Of a stretch of DNA of 6,217 nt, positions 5,100 to 6,217 are shown one piece after another (the stretch's first letter is position 1; each line of letters opens with the position of its first letter). The stretch comes from Planctomycetota bacterium (lineage in GTDB: Bacteria; Planctomycetota; Planctomycetia; Planctomycetales; Planctomycetaceae). The translations under genes and the position numbers were made by a program. Under the pieces are notes generated by a model, which saw only the letters and a program-made list of their open reading frames with translations, was not told where the DNA came from and searched no databases. The stretch covers positions 1-6,217 of the forward strand of contig JAJRTM010000618.1 in assembly GCA_024278285.1 (NCBI GenBank), in the 5' to 3' direction.

Positions 5100-6217
5100 A
5101 TGACGATCAACAGGACCATTCGCAGCATGGTATTTCGACAGCGACTTCTTTTGTTATTCCTGGGAGTTACATTTTGTCTGTTCAATTTATCAAGGAAAAT
5201 AGATGCAGAAGAATGGGCGCAGTTTCGAGGAGCCAATGCAACGGGAGTTTCAACAGAAAGTAAAAACCTGCCTGTTAAATTTTCTTTTGAAGAAAACGTT
5301 TTGTGGTCGGTTGAGTTAGGCGAAGGGGTTGCCAGCCCGATTATCTCGAAAGGTCGTCTGATTGCGACCGCGATGATCGACAAGGAAAAATTCGCCATCT
5401 TCTGTTTCGATGCTGCCACCGGCAAGAAAATCTGGAGTCGCGAATTCGAAACCGGAAAAATTGGCGATATTATTCCGCCCAACGTTCCCGCTTCCAGCAC
5501 GCCGGTCAGCGATGGCAAACGGGTTTATGTCCATTTCAGTACGCTGGGGTTGATGGCGTTTAATTTATCGGATGGTAAAACGGTCTGGACAAAAGAAATC
5601 CCAGAACCATTTTATCTGATGGGATGGGGCTCTGCTCAATCGCCCATCATTTACAAAGATATGTTGATCTACTCGCAAGACGACGACTTATCGCCCTTCA
5701 TCATGGCGGTTGATAAATTAACGGGAAAACTACGTTGGAAAACGGACCGTAGCGACATGCTGGCTGGTTATTCAACACCTGTTCTTTGCACCGTGAATGG
5801 AAGAACAGATCTCGTTCTGGCAGGAACCGGTAAATGGAAAGGGTACGATCCACAAACCGGCAAGGAACGCTGGACCTGCAATACATTGTTAAGAACAATT
5901 ATGACTACCCCCGTTGTCGCCGGGGATAAAATGTATCTTTCCGTACAAAGTTATGGCGATACCGCACGAGTGTTGAAATTTGCTTTATTGCAATGGAAAG
6001 ATACAAATCAGGATGGCAAGCTGGATATGACAGAACTCGATCCCGCCTTTGCCAAGAAATTCAAAAAAGGGGATAAAGACAAAGATGGTTTTCTGGTCGA
6101 TGACGAAATCGATGCTGCTTTTCAGGCTCCCGGCAACATGGTTGGTGGCGGGAACATCATTCAATGTATTCGCGGCGGCGGAACAGGCGATGTGACTAAG
6201 ACGCATGTCGTTTGGAA
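5100..6217 (+). CDS. Exported PQQ-like beta-propeller protein with EF-hands (partial)
   Basis: The reading frame runs open from ATG at 5100 to the window edge (372 codons, no stop), so the C-terminus is missing. Residues 1-36 look like a signal peptide: Arg-rich start, hydrophobic core at 16-30, cleavage probably after I-D-A (34-36). The mature chain begins E-E-W-A-Q-F-R-G. Repeated blade motifs of the PQQ/BamB-like type occur at about 104-113 (D-A-A-T-G-K-K-I-W), 155-163 (N-L-S-D-G-K-T-V-W), 205-213 (D-K-L-T-G-K-L-R-W) and 250-258 (D-P-Q-T-G-K-E-R-W). Two canonical EF-hand calcium loops follow at 301-312 and 325-336, inserted in the propeller. Met10 (5127) is an alternative start; neither start has a strong ribosome binding site. 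The gene is probably co-transcribed with the sulfatase. Its role, whether scaffold, sugar or protein binding, or an oxidoreductase, cannot be decided; PQQ binding itself is not shown. Confidence 0.9.
   Translation, partial: MTINRTIRSMVFRQRLLLLFLGVTFCLFNLSRKIDAEEWAQFRGANATGVSTESKNLPVKFSFEENVLWSVELGEGVASPIISKGRLIATAMIDKEKFAIFCFDAATGKKIWSREFETGKIGDIIPPNVPASSTPVSDGKRVYVHFSTLGLMAFNLSDGKTVWTKEIPEPFYLMGWGSAQSPIIYKDMLIYSQDDDLSPFIMAVDKLTGKLRWKTDRSDMLAGYSTPVLCTVNGRTDLVLAGTGKWKGYDPQTGKERWTCNTLLRTIMTTPVVAGDKMYLSVQSYGDTARVLKFALLQWKDTNQDGKLDMTELDPAFAKKFKKGDKDKDGFLVDDEIDAAFQAPGNMVGGGNIIQCIRGGGTGDVTKTHVVW

Noticed and set aside
5072..5518. Minus-strand open frame of 148 codons at the start of the propeller gene
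   Set aside because: It is antisense to a frame with a signal peptide, W-A-Q-F-R-G and propeller repeats; no independent support.

Overview
The window looks like a chromosomal segment of a planctomycete of moderate G+C content (Gimesia/Rubinisphaera-like is a guess). The main reasons are a secreted formylglycine-type sulfatase followed by a secreted PQQ-like beta-propeller protein. The propeller protein opens with a W-x-Q-F-R-G motif and carries an EF-hand pair, a protein style common in that phylum. No rRNA, tRNA, CRISPR array, insertion sequence or phage gene was recognised.

Layout from left to right. Positions 1-161 hold no recognisable gene. A small minus-strand gene of unknown function (162-548, GTG start) has a tryptophan-rich C-terminal helix. 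It is divergent from slyD (739-1209, plus), which encodes an FKBP-type peptidyl-prolyl isomerase/chaperone with a very short His tail. slyD converges on a SulP-family anion transporter with a C-terminal STAS domain (1220-2947, minus); the two stop codons are only 10 bp apart. A 593-bp non-coding stretch (2948-3540) separates the transporter from a divergent rightward gene pair. This stretch contains an 8-bp-arm palindrome near the transporter start. Nearer the sulfatase it holds a cluster of GTTCAA-type repeats just upstream of a plausible sigma-70 promoter. The rightward pair is an exported arylsulfatase (3541-5049) and, 50 bp further on, an exported PQQ-like beta-propeller protein with two EF-hand loops (5100 to the window end, incomplete).

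How the genes may work together: the sulfatase and propeller protein are probably co-transcribed and both exported, so they may act in the same extracytoplasmic process. The sulfatase would release sulfate from organic sulfate esters. The divergent SulP transporter could in principle import that sulfate, but SulP proteins also carry bicarbonate and other anions, so the link is only a hypothesis. slyD and the small unknown gene look like unrelated housekeeping neighbours.

No clearly new system is evident. The points most worth a second look are the EF-hand insertion in the propeller, the long hydrophilic insert in the transporter, the variant sulfatase active-site motifs, the repeat cluster before the sulfatase promoter, and the tryptophan-rich small protein.
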